Shown here: positions 36,805 to 45,862 of the stretch, piece by piece
How the letters are laid out: the number at the start of each line of letters is the position of its first letter
Position numbering within the stretch: the stretch's first letter is position 1
Origin: Promethearchaeota archaeon
GTDB lineage: Archaea; Asgardarchaeota; Lokiarchaeia; Sigyniarchaeales; SOKP01
Reading direction: 5' to 3'
Length of the DNA stretch: 64,000 nucleotides
NCBI GenBank assembly: GCA_029838195.1
Contig: JALGVJ010000012.1
Coordinates: 1 to 64,000, forward strand
Position numbers and translations under genes: made by a program
The notes under the pieces: generated by a model
What the model saw: the letters and a program-made list of their open reading frames with translations, nothing else
Told to the model about the DNA's origin: nothing
The model's database searches: none

Positions 36805-37674
36805 ATGAAAAGTTTAATCATTACTCCAAATCCTTCTGATCCCGAAGTAGTGTTATTAAGCAAGGAATTCGAAAAAAAAGGATATCAAGTAGACTATTAT
36901 ATTCCTTCCAACATGAAAGTTAGCATACCTCATCGCGATTTTGAACGCCTCTTCAATTGCGTGGAGCCGAAAGGCGCTTTGGTGAGGGGATTTGGAGCTT
37001 GTCCCTCGCAAAAAATATTTTTCCGTTTAGATCTTCTAAATGCTCTAGAACTTAATGGATTTAAACTCATAAATTCCCGTGAATCTTTAGAGATTGCAAG
37101 TGATAAATTCTTATCTTCCGTTTATTTTGAAAAATATAACATTCCCACGCCTAAAACAGTCATCTGCGAAGACCCTCAAGATGCCTTGAATTCCTTTGAT
37201 AATTTAGGAGGTGATGTCATTCTAAAACCTTTATTCGGATCTAAAGGAATTGGCATTACCAGACTACAAGATAAAGCATTTGCAGAAAATGTAATATTTA
37301 CTTTAAGCCATTTGAACGAAGTGTTTTATCTACAAGAATTCGTCCCTCATTATCATAGAGACATTCGAGTATTGGTTTTAGGAGATGAGGCGATTGCCGC
37401 CATGTATAGAATTAGCGATAGCTGGAAAACTAATGTTCACGCAGGAGCCAAAGTTGAACCATTAGAATTAAATGAGGAGTTAAAAAAATTGGCTATAAAA
37501 GTAGCAAAAATAACCAAAACGGAAATCGCAGGCGTAGATATCATGGAAAGTGAGCGGGGATATTTAGTAATCGAAGTAAATTCAATTCCAGGATTTATTG
37601 GCCTTCAAAAGGTGACAAATCTTAATTTAGCGGAATGCATTGTAGATTACTTCTTAGAAAATATAAAATCCTGA
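36805..37674 (+). CDS. RimK/MptN-like ATP-grasp amino acid ligase
   Basis: About 289 residues, an ATP-grasp enzyme that probably adds glutamate to a carboxyl group. Motifs: ALVRGFGACPS and INSRESLEIASDKFLS (substrate region), ILKPLFGSKGIGI (ATP-binding loop), FYLQEFVPHYHRDIRVLVLG, and VDIMESERGYLVIEVNSIPGF (metal-binding E-x-N). The family includes RimK, LysX, and archaeal MptN and CofF, which glutamylate tetrahydromethanopterin or F420. The first residues and RGFG segment are closest to MptN/CofF. This choice is tentative. The ATG at 36805 is used instead of the in-frame TTG at 36790. Confidence 0.8.
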   Translation: MKSLIITPNPSDPEVVLLSKEFEKKGYQVDYYIPSNMKVSIPHRDFERLFNCVEPKGALVRGFGACPSQKIFFRLDLLNALELNGFKLINSRESLEIASDKFLSSVYFEKYNIPTPKTVICEDPQDALNSFDNLGGDVILKPLFGSKGIGITRLQDKAFAENVIFTLSHLNEVFYLQEFVPHYHRDIRVLVLGDEAIAAMYRISDSWKTNVHAGAKVEPLELNEELKKLAIKVAKITKTEIAGVDIMESERGYLVIEVNSIPGFIGLQKVTNLNLAECIVDYFLENIKS

Positions 37675-37755
37675 AAATTTCCCGAGATAAAATAAAAAGG
37701 AAAGGAGAGAATAATAATATAAAAAATAAAAAAAAAGATGTAATTTTTAAAGAAA

Positions 37756-39471
37756 TTATAATAACGAGACCGTTGTTGTCTCCAAAATGATGATTACCGT
37801 GGCAATAATGGTGCCTACCGTGATGTTTCTCGTTTTCTCATAGCAATAGACCGAGACATAACTTCCCAATAAAGTTGTTGGAATCACCACCGGCATGAAC
37901 ACGCCAAAAGTGAACAAGCTGCCTTGTAAATAGCTTAAGAAGAGCAGAAAAACGATCATGTAGATGATTTGCATAAGAAAGATGAGAAGACCCGCCTTAA
38001 AAGTTCCTTTCTCCACGTCTTTATATTTCGCTTGGAAGATGACATTTGCAAATATATTAAACGCCAGGAGAATCAAGAATTCAATGACGAGATACATGGG
38101 AACGTATATATATTTTGTCACAGAAGGCGCCAACCCGAAATAATTCAATCCAATGGAAACGTATACGATTATATAGACAAGAACGGCCAATATGCCTCCT
38201 AAAAGAAGCTCCATGAGAAAATCGTTTTCATGCTTGAAAGGTTTTAAAAGAATCGCTTTCATGGACATATCTGCGTTCTTGCCGATTCGCCAGATTAAGA
38301 ACAAAATGCCAAACGATTGCCCGAATAATAACATTATGACCTGTCCCATGGTGGTCAACGGAAGGACGAATGTGAGGGGCAAGAAAAGGAAAATTCCTAC
38401 CAGCCCAAGCACGAGAATGAATAAAATTGCCTTCAAGAACAAGCCCATTATGGAGATGTCAGGGGTTTCGATCCGGAATATCTCTCCCCTTTTTCCCGCT
38501 TCAGCGCCCTCCTTTTTTCTTAATGCTAGAATATAATCCGATAAAGGTTGTAAAATGGTGAAAAATATACCCATTCCGCCGATCATTTGAATGAGCAAGA
38601 TAACCCCCCGAATGTTCACGTAAAAATTCTCATCCGGTGCACGCACGGAAGGAAACGTGTTAATCACCCAATCACGAGCCACCCGAATGAAATCTTGATC
38701 CCAACATAACAGCAAATGATTCGAGTTGTCATCCACGTAAATCATGGACGCCGTGCCTGCTTGAAACGATCCGTATAGCTTGTTGATGTCAATTTCCGCC
38801 GCAGACATCCCCAACCGCAACGCCATACCTTCCTTCAAACGATCAACCGTGACTGCCTCATCAAATTTTCCCATTATCATCAATACATTTAACTTGCGAC
38901 CGGAATTTACCGTTACTGCATATTCTGGATTATAAGAAGGCGAGGGCAAGCCCGTGCCAATCCCAATGAAGCACTTGAAACGCGTGTCCTCATGTATTAT
39001 TTGCCACCCCGGATAACCTCCCATGCTATAACCAATATAACCCATATTATTCAAATCTACATCATCCCTCGTTTTTAAGTACTCAAGAATCGCTTTCACG
39101 TCAAGTATCAATTTATCCCGCTCAAGCATGCCCGTGCTCTGACCATGGCCCCTAAAATCGAAAGGTATTGCAATGAAACCCGCTACTGCCAACTCTATCG
39201 CATATCCCTTCAGCATCTCCTTGTTGGCCCGATGTCCGTGCCCAATTAGAATAACTTTCTTCTTGTCATCCCCATTCTTCGCTTGATAGAGCTCTTCATC
39301 CGGCTCAAACACGTTAAAATAGATCGTCACGCCATCGTCCGTCTGAATCGTTTGCAAATAAGTTATTTTGATGGAAGTCGGCACCGTGAAGATCAACACC
39401 GTACCACAAATAAATAACGCCAAAAAGATGACGAAAAATGCCACTTTTTTACTTATCATGGATTTACTCAT
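37756..39471 (-). CDS. Membrane-embedded alpha/beta hydrolase
   Basis: About 571 residues. An N-terminal membrane anchor is followed by an alpha/beta-hydrolase domain (residues about 35-280) with oxyanion loop LIGHGHRANKEM, FDFRGHGQS, and nucleophile elbow GYSMGG. A late IYVDDNSNHLLL supplies an Asp and the catalytic His. After this come about six membrane helices. It likely cleaves an ester or peptide at the membrane surface. Codon use is richer in G and C than most neighbours. The start is ATG 39471. GTG 39486 is possible. Confidence 0.75.
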   Translation of the reverse strand: MSKSMISKKVAFFVIFLALFICGTVLIFTVPTSIKITYLQTIQTDDGVTIYFNVFEPDEELYQAKNGDDKKKVILIGHGHRANKEMLKGYAIELAVAGFIAIPFDFRGHGQSTGMLERDKLILDVKAILEYLKTRDDVDLNNMGYIGYSMGGYPGWQIIHEDTRFKCFIGIGTGLPSPSYNPEYAVTVNSGRKLNVLMIMGKFDEAVTVDRLKEGMALRLGMSAAEIDINKLYGSFQAGTASMIYVDDNSNHLLLCWDQDFIRVARDWVINTFPSVRAPDENFYVNIRGVILLIQMIGGMGIFFTILQPLSDYILALRKKEGAEAGKRGEIFRIETPDISIMGLFLKAILFILVLGLVGIFLFLPLTFVLPLTTMGQVIMLLFGQSFGILFLIWRIGKNADMSMKAILLKPFKHENDFLMELLLGGILAVLVYIIVYVSIGLNYFGLAPSVTKYIYVPMYLVIEFLILLAFNIFANVIFQAKYKDVEKGTFKAGLLIFLMQIIYMIVFLLFLSYLQGSLFTFGVFMPVVIPTTLLGSYVSVYCYEKTRNITVGTIIATVIIILETTTVSLL

Positions 39472-40358
39472 TTTATTACAACTCACGCTTTCTTGAATTT
39501 CTAAATTTAAAGTTAATTAATTTAAATTTCATCATGAGTCTTTATAAAAGTTATTTATCGACCAATACGATCATTGGATCTTGTCATGCATGTTTTTGCC
39601 GTATAAATTAATTTTCACGCCTCATTTTTCAGTAGAGGTTCTCTTCCTAATCGTGATTATATAATGAGGGTTTTTCGCTCGGATAATTTTGACTTTAAAA
39701 ATTCTAAATTATAAGAGTTCCATTTCAATCAAGAAAAATAGCGATAAAAAATTAATAGGAAAACATAGCACGATTATTCTCTTTCTCAAGCTCATTTCTT
39801 TTCCCCACTATTGTTTAAAGTTTCTTTTTTTTCTTTAATTAAAATTCACGAGAGAACCTTGATTTAAAAATTCATCCTCGTTTTTTTAGGGATCTCTCAA
39901 AGAATATTATCATCAACTTTCATTTTAATTTTAGTTGGTTTTTTTCAGAAGTTTGGTTTCAGAGGGAGGGAGCAAGAATTCTAAATTAAACTTTCATTTC
40001 TTGCTTTTTGATATACATTATCTTGCCGCTCTTGCTAACATGTTCGTCAAAAATCTAAAACAAAAGTCAAACCTAACTATATCGCTAACTTAAAAAGAGA
40101 AATCCAAACTCACCCGAATCAAAATGAATTCATAATATTCACTTTCATGATTTTTAAAAAAAAATAAGGGAAAAAATAAAAAAAACAGCCGGCCCTCCTA
40201 AATCGTTCCAAAATTATTATTCAAAAAGAGGAAAATTTAAACCAATTACTACAAGTAGGAAAAAAAAATAAGAGTTAAGAAATTTTATTCGAAACTTACA
40301 TTACTCCTAACACGTGACTTTTTAAAGGTTTTTGAATAGTACTTTTTGCCTCGAGAAT
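39472..40358. other. Long intergenic region, nothing recognised
   Basis: Almost 900 bp of AT-rich sequence with many A and T runs. No gene remnant, repeat or RNA can be read. It separates two minus-strand genes and may include the 3' end of the SCP2-like transcript and the promoter of the hydrolase. Confidence 0.4.
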
Positions 40359-40790
40359 TTATAATTCCTCGGCATAATCCTCAAAAGCTTCCATCGCTAA
40401 CTCTAAAATCTCCTGAAATGCCATAGCATCCTGTAAATTGCCCTCTACCGTGATATCTCCTGCCATGTAAGCGGAGGTGGCATCTACCTCTCCCGCTAAC
40501 ATTCCTGCTCCAACCTCTAACGTGCACGTGAAGGTGAAGGACGGATTATCAATATCTCCCTCTCCATAATCAAGTTTCCCTTCACTTGCTTTAAGCCAAT
40601 ACTTCTTATCGATGTCGGTAATAACTTGTTGGACTGTAATGTCCATGTCCTCTAATTCTTCCTTCAAATCTTCATTCTCTGCGGCTACTGCTTTAATAAA
40701 TTCATACATCGTTAAGACGTCATCCGCCGTAGCGGCACTGGCGCCCTTATCAATTATAGCCTTAACTTTCTTGACTAATTCCATATCCAT
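40359..40790 (-). CDS. SCP2 sterol-carrier-like lipid-binding protein
   Basis: A 143-residue acidic protein. The SCP2 fold is shown by a late DITVEGNLQDAMAFQEILELAMEAF segment, with the G(D/N)L.. pattern of the family, preceded by FTFTCTLEVGAGMLAGEVDATSAYMAG. An N-terminal helical stretch with ENEDLKEELEDMD is predicted to be coiled. Members bind fatty acyl or sterol-like lipids and form a hydrophobic tunnel. Codon use is biased towards G and C endings, as in well-expressed genes. A TATA box is found at 40870-40878, giving a leader of about 50 nt. Confidence 0.8.
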   Translation of the reverse strand: MDMELVKKVKAIIDKGASAATADDVLTMYEFIKAVAAENEDLKEELEDMDITVQQVITDIDKKYWLKASEGKLDYGEGDIDNPSFTFTCTLEVGAGMLAGEVDATSAYMAGDITVEGNLQDAMAFQEILELAMEAFEDYAEEL

Positions 40791-40869
40791 TGTTTTGATT
40801 CACAACCTTTTGTTATTATTTGACTATATTTGAAATTAAATATAGCAATTAACAAATAATGCTTGCAAG

Positions 40870-40878
40870 TATATAAAT
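40870..40878 (-). promoter_or_regulatory. TATA box of the SCP2-like gene
   Basis: On the minus strand ATTTATATA, about 85 bp before the ATG at 40790. It is a strong archaeal TATA match and agrees with the codon bias of a highly expressed gene. Confidence 0.5.
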
Positions 40879-41025
40879 GTTGAAGGCATATTAAAACCTT
40901 TCCGCATGGAGAAGGCATCGAACATGAAGAGAAGGAGGAAAATTATATTCTTCTTTTTACTAAAATTAATTTAAGACTTTAAGTTTTGGGGTACAATTGA
41001 GAGAGGATTGTGCCATAGAGAAGAT

Positions 41026-42327
41026 TCAAGGGCGTGTATTGATTAATTTATAGATTTTATCATTTTTTTTGACGAGGGAGACGACGAGCATGCCGACGGT
41101 AATGGGGTTAGAGATGGGGACGGTAATGGGGTTAGAGATGGGGACGGTAATGGGGTTAGAGATGGGAGTGATGTGCGGGGTTTCGGTAAGATTTTTCTTT
41201 TGCTTTATTTGAAGTGAGGTAATTTTTTGTTTAAGGAAGGTGTGGGAGCCTGCTCCAACAATTTAGATGGTGTCGTTAATTTTGAGGTGGTGATTTTTGA
41301 GGAAGATTTTAACAGCTTTTTTTTTGGGGTAATAGGAAAGAACGGAGCCGATTTGGATTTTTTTAAAAGTGGAGTTATTTCCATCATAGAATTGTTCGAT
41401 TTCGCTCCCCTTGGGCATTTTGAAGTAGAAGCCCGTGGAGAAGCCGGGGTTATAGACTTGTTGGAGCCGGGCGAGCCAAGCTTTGACTTTTTCTTGAGAG
41501 AAAGAGTTTTCATGATAGGCATTGATGGCTTATCGGTAGCATTTAGTAGTTTCGTGGATGTAAATGGGATCTCGCATGCGTCCTTCGATTTTAAAGGCGT
41601 CAATGCGAGCTTCGATTAATTGAGGCAAGTATTCAATTATGTAGAGGTCTTTAGTATTTAGGAAGAAGGTTCCGTCATAAAGGAGTTCATTATTTTGTTC
41701 ATCGATAACTTTCCATTTTGTTCGGCATGGTTGGACGCATTTTTCCCCGTTGGTAGAATATTGACGGGAATTTCAGATTTGCGCGGAGAAATAGCAGCGC
41801 TCCGATGGAGGTGCATTGAGCGCTATGGACGAAGGTTTCAATTTCTACGATGTTTAAAACTTTTTTAATGGACTTAATTTGTTCGAGAGAAAGTTCACGG
41901 ACTAGGATCAATCGTTTTGCACCAAACTTTTCTTAGAATTTAGCGGAACACGTATTAGAAATGTTAGCTTGGGTAGAAATGTGGAAATTCCATCCCAATT
42001 CTTTGGCGAGTTCGATGGCACCAATATTATGAACGGTAATGGCATCAATTTCGGAAGCAGCAGTCTCTTGAAGGATCCGTTCCAAAACAGGGAACTCATT
42101 ATCGTAGATGACGATATTCATAGTAAGATATGCTTTAACTTCATGGTCATGGCAAGTTTTTGTGATTTTTAGCAAGTCATTGAGTTAAAATTATCGCTGA
42201 ACATGCGCATGTTGAAGAATTCGACGCCGAAATATATGACATCAGTCAGGGAGAGGAGGGTGTTGGGGGATTTAAAATTCTTCAAGAGAGCCATTAATTC
42301 TACTTTTTTATCGATATTAGACACCAT
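41026..42327 (-). pseudogene. Decayed U32-family peptidase-like gene
   Basis: Pieces read in order on the minus strand. DVIYFGVEFFNMRMFSDNF (42190-42240) is the YFG..EFN.R motif. After a 1-nt shift near 42185 comes HDHEVKAYLTMNI and STQANISN. An in-frame TAA follows at 41933 and the frame resumes as EKFGAKRLILVRELSLEQIK and VEIETFVHSAQC. A second frameshift near 41810 leads to ERCYFSAQI, a TGA and KCVQPCRTKWKVID. Then DGTFFLNTKDL, DAFKIEGRMRDPIYI, another TAA and VYNPGFSTGFYF follow, with one more TAA before the end at 41026. So there are two or more frameshifts and four or more stops. The intact family has about 420 residues and acts in rRNA/tRNA hydroxylation or as a protease. This copy is dead. 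Confidence 0.8.
41095..41166. repeat. Three perfect tandem copies of a 24-bp unit inside the U32 pseudogene
   Basis: Unit GACGGTAATGGGGTTAGAGATGGG on the plus strand repeats at 41095, 41119 and 41143 without a mismatch. On the coding strand of the dead gene it encodes PISNPITV three times, just before the family C-terminus (KKNDKIYKL). Perfect copies imply recent slippage or duplication. Confidence 0.9.
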
Positions 42328-42466
42328 GATGAGATGCTTTAAAGCAGGCGTGTATAATTGGGGAATTCCATTCCATAATTGAGATTAAAAAAAATCGAGT
42401 TCAATCAAAAAATGATAAAGATAAAAAGAAATTAAAAAATAATTGGATTTGGATCCTCCCCCTATT

Positions 42467-44194
42467 TTACCCAAATAACCAGAGAGCGAGGAGTACTATG
42501 CCGACAAGAAACGCCAGGATAGCCCAAATGTAGGTCATGTGCTTGGAATAATTTCTATATCGCTCTCCATGAGCAGTTTCGATGGTATCGACTTGAAGGT
42601 AAGGGGATGGTCCTCGGCGATACCATCCTTTAATTCTTACTCGCTGCCCGACGAGCTTTCTGGCTTTTAGAATGGCCCAGAAAAAATCCACGATACTCAA
42701 GCCAAACCGATAATCGATGTACAACAAGCCAGTATCATCTTGGAAGTAGAGATCATCACTAAAATAATACCCGGGAATTCCTTGACCAACTATTATGCCT
42801 TCTAAGATGGCGGGTTCGCAACGGATGGGAGATACTTTCACGTTTACCAACAAATCGCTAATGTGCTTGGGTTCGAAGCCGCTTTTGTACATGAATTGGG
42901 TTTTAATGATGAAAGCAAAGGCAATCAAGTAGAAGCCAACGGCCCACATGAGGAGCAGGTTTGAGCCGGTAAAGGCATTTGTTATGGTGTCATTTACTTG
43001 TAATAAAATAGCGAAGAACCATACGATGGATACGGCAACTAACAGAACGAAAACGACGCTTGGGAGGTATTTTATCAATAAATCGGTGAGGAATTCATCC
43101 CAGAGTGTTTTTCCTGCTTGTTGTTCCTTTAATTGTCTTGCCCTGGAGAAATCGATGGCAGGTTTGAGCCCATAAGTGGGACATTGTTCATTTAATCGCA
43201 TGATTCTTTTGGCGGGAAGGGGATGCGTGCTGATGAGCTCATAGAAGCGAGCCCAAGGATTGAATAAATCCCATGCGGCAGTAGCTTCGATGATGTCTTT
43301 AGAAAAAGATCCTCCTCGTCCCACGCTAGAAATAGCAACTGCTTTTGCAGCTCTTGGATCGAAGATGCCCAGTCCTTTTAAAGCTCTAACGGGTGATTTT
43401 CTTCTTTCTTCCACGTTTGCATCGACCAGCAATCCATAAGCTATTTTAATCAAGCCAGTGGATAGAGCATTAGGATTCCTGAGGACCTCAGCAGAGTGTT
43501 CATCTGCATAATATTCTCGAATCCTACTAACAATGAGAGAAATTAAAAAGCCGATATAATAGGCGATGTAGGAGAGTGCAGCGATGATGATGAGAGCAAT
43601 CTGTAAATATGCGGCACTTTCACTGTCTTTCGAGGAGACTCTTCGAGTTCGAGAAAAAAAGCTGGCATAATAGGCCCATCGGGCAATGGTAAGGAGCACC
43701 AACGGGATGGCAAACACGATGGTCATTAAAATAAAATCCGAATGAATTACGTGTCCCAATTCGTGAGCTAAAACAGCATTTTGTTCATCTTCGTCAAGAT
43801 AATGAAAGATACCATCCGTGAGAACGATTCTAGAGGAGTTTTTCCCCCAACCAAAAGTAAAGGCGTTTGGATTGAAGTCATGAATTACTCCAAGCTTGGG
43901 CATTTTAATTCCATTGGTACGGACGACTGTATCGAGTGTATCTCGCAATTGTGGATATTTCCATGCGAATTCATCGGGTGTCATCCAATCTATTCGATAT
44001 ACCCAGTTTATAATGTAAGGGGATATCAAGTATTGAAGAAATACGATTCCTATCGTGATGAAAACCATTATTAACAAGCCATAGAGCGTGAAGGGGAGGA
44101 ACCAAGTTCCGATGAGAAATACTACAGCATATAATAATGCGAATAGAGCAGTCGTGGCAATTGTTGAAGCTAATCTTAATCCGATTTTTTTCAC
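42467..44194 (-). CDS. M48-family membrane metalloprotease (HtpX-like) with extra C-terminal domain
   Basis: A 575-residue integral membrane protease. The zinc motif is LAHELGHVIHSDF near residue 145, and the third ligand is the Glu of EYYADEHSAEVL. Two membrane helices precede the motif and two follow it. FTFGWGKNSSRIVLTDGI is the conserved strand before it. After residue 380 there are two further helices and a soluble region (VSPIRCEPAILEGIIVGQGIPG to GQRVRIKGWYRRG) that looks like an OB-type fold, then one last helix. HtpX proteins degrade damaged membrane proteins. The C-terminal extension roughly doubles the usual length of about 290 residues. Confidence 0.85.
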   Translation of the reverse strand: MKKIGLRLASTIATTALFALLYAVVFLIGTWFLPFTLYGLLIMVFITIGIVFLQYLISPYIINWVYRIDWMTPDEFAWKYPQLRDTLDTVVRTNGIKMPKLGVIHDFNPNAFTFGWGKNSSRIVLTDGIFHYLDEDEQNAVLAHELGHVIHSDFILMTIVFAIPLVLLTIARWAYYASFFSRTRRVSSKDSESAAYLQIALIIIAALSYIAYYIGFLISLIVSRIREYYADEHSAEVLRNPNALSTGLIKIAYGLLVDANVEERRKSPVRALKGLGIFDPRAAKAVAISSVGRGGSFSKDIIEATAAWDLFNPWARFYELISTHPLPAKRIMRLNEQCPTYGLKPAIDFSRARQLKEQQAGKTLWDEFLTDLLIKYLPSVVFVLLVAVSIVWFFAILLQVNDTITNAFTGSNLLLMWAVGFYLIAFAFIIKTQFMYKSGFEPKHISDLLVNVKVSPIRCEPAILEGIIVGQGIPGYYFSDDLYFQDDTGLLYIDYRFGLSIVDFFWAILKARKLVGQRVRIKGWYRRGPSPYLQVDTIETAHGERYRNYSKHMTYIWAILAFLVGIVLLALWLFG

Positions 44195-44631
44195 CTTTTA
44201 TTTTATTTCTTAGAATTTCAAAACTTATTTCTAATAAAATATTCCTTGATAATTAAATAACTTTAATGGATTATTAATTTTTTTCATTAAAATTATAATT
44301 TTCTTGGGAAAAAGGGGAAACAATTAGAGAAAAAAAATAGGAAAACCTATAAAGAGGGATTTTCATGAAATTTTTAGGAATAAAATATAAGAAAAAAAGA
44401 AAAAAAATCCCAAATTCTTACGCGTGGAGTACGAATTGGACCATTTTTATTAAGTTTCTCCCAATGCTTTTAATCTTCCTTGAAACCAATCAAATGAATG
44501 AATTAATTAGGGACAAATTTATTAACTTGAGATCATAAATTATTTAGGAAACAATATCTATAATTTCCTTAGGATTGGAAGGTAAAGATTGTTCATGCGT
44601 GATAGTTTGAAATGAGGAAGGGGGATTATTA
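44195..44631. other. Intergenic region, nothing recognised
   Basis: Spacer between divergent genes (HtpX-like and histidine kinase), expected to hold both promoters. Long A runs near 44326-44405. No gene remnant recognised. Confidence 0.35.
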
Positions 44632-45657
44632 TTGGAACGTAAAAAAAGGAAAGTTCGTTTCAATATCAAGGTTAAAAGATTTATGACAAATACGAAATTT
44701 TCGAAATTTTTTTTCGTGCTCATGGGTTTAATTCTTACCTTTCTAATCATTTTTTCAGAAAGCATTGTTCACGTGTGTGTTTTAGGCATCAATGGTAATT
44801 TCTGGACTTACTTGTTCTTTCCCTCCCTCAGTGATTTTTTATTGCGTTTAATTATATTAATTGTTCTTATATCATTTGGAATTTCTACCCAATTATACTT
44901 TAACATAAAGAAAAAGAGTGAGACTCGAATTAGAGTCTTGGAAGCTAGGACTCAAGATTTACTGGATAAATCTCTCTTGTATGGAAATCTTTTAATGCAT
45001 GATATTAAAAACATTTTTCAAAACATAAAATCTGCTGTAGAACTACTTCTTCTTTACTTACAACAAAATAAAGATTTGACTGAAAAAATGGAATTTTTAT
45101 CAATAATTAAAGACCAAGTTGATAGAGGAGCATCTTTAATCAAAGATATTAATTTCCTCATGCGATTTGAACAAGAAAAGGAGATTCTAAAATTTTTGGA
45201 AATCATGGAAATCTTAAAAGAAATAATTACTCATATTAAAAGAATTTATCCGAATCAAATCATTGAAATAACCATGGAGGCTCCTCAAGATCAGATTTTC
45301 GTGAAAGCAAACGAGTTAATTAGAGAAGTTTTTGAAAACTTGTTAGAAAATGCCATTAAATACAATGATAGCGACATCAAGAAAATCTTCGTTAAAATCT
45401 CTATAATCCAGAAAGATCATGAAAAATTCGTGAAGATGCAGTTCCAGGATAATGGAAGAGGTATTTTAAGTGAAAATAAAAAAATCATATTTCAAGACAT
45501 TTCAGAAAGGATTCAAGATAAATCTGGAAAGGGAATGGGGTTATCAATCGTGAAAAAATTGATTGAAAGTTATGGAGGGTCCATTACCGTAAAAGATAGA
45601 GTTCCAGGAGATCCTTCTCAAGGTTCGAATTTTATTTTGGAACTTCCCTATGCATGA
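44632..45657 (+). CDS. Membrane histidine kinase
   Basis: A 341-residue kinase. Two N-terminal membrane helices (about 23-45 and 62-85) are followed by a short linker. The histidine box is LLMHDIKNIFQNI. The ATPase domain has N box ENLLENAIKYN, G1 FQDNGRGI and G2 GKGMGLSIVKKLI, all intact. It has no PAS or other sensor domain, so sensing must occur in the membrane or through a partner. No response regulator gene is in the window. The TTG at 44632 has a GGAAGGGGG sequence about 7 nt before it. A later in-frame ATG (MTNTKF) is an alternative. Confidence 0.82.
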   Translation: MERKKRKVRFNIKVKRFMTNTKFSKFFFVLMGLILTFLIIFSESIVHVCVLGINGNFWTYLFFPSLSDFLLRLIILIVLISFGISTQLYFNIKKKSETRIRVLEARTQDLLDKSLLYGNLLMHDIKNIFQNIKSAVELLLLYLQQNKDLTEKMEFLSIIKDQVDRGASLIKDINFLMRFEQEKEILKFLEIMEILKEIITHIKRIYPNQIIEITMEAPQDQIFVKANELIREVFENLLENAIKYNDSDIKKIFVKISIIQKDHEKFVKMQFQDNGRGILSENKKIIFQDISERIQDKSGKGMGLSIVKKLIESYGGSITVKDRVPGDPSQGSNFILELPYA

Positions 45658-45688
45658 AAAATGAATTATAATTGTTGATAGCAAATCG

Positions 45689-45708
45689 TTCAAGGCGTCG
45701 TCCTTGAA
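45689..45708. terminator. Hairpin after the histidine kinase gene
   Basis: TTCAAGG and CCTTGAA form a perfect 7-bp stem with a 6-nt loop, 31 bp after the stop codon. No T run follows, so it may mark RNA 3' processing and is not a classical terminator. Confidence 0.3.
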
Positions 45709-45862
45709 GGGTTATTATGAATGTTCTACTCATCTTGTCCAAGAAAAAGTTTGAAATAAAAACCATTTTAATGTTCCGAAAAATCCCGGGATCAAAATTA
45801 GATTTAATACTAACTAAGTAATATTATAGTTTATATTAATGATCTCGAGAGTTAAGTAAAAA

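Noticed and set aside
41095..41166. CRISPR array
   Set aside because: The 24-bp units are adjacent with no spacers between them and encode an in-frame peptide repeat of the dead gene.
41227..41619. Long open frame of 130 codons on the plus strand with a protein-like composition
   Set aside because: It is antisense to the U32 pseudogene, whose minus-strand text gives clear family blocks in the same place.
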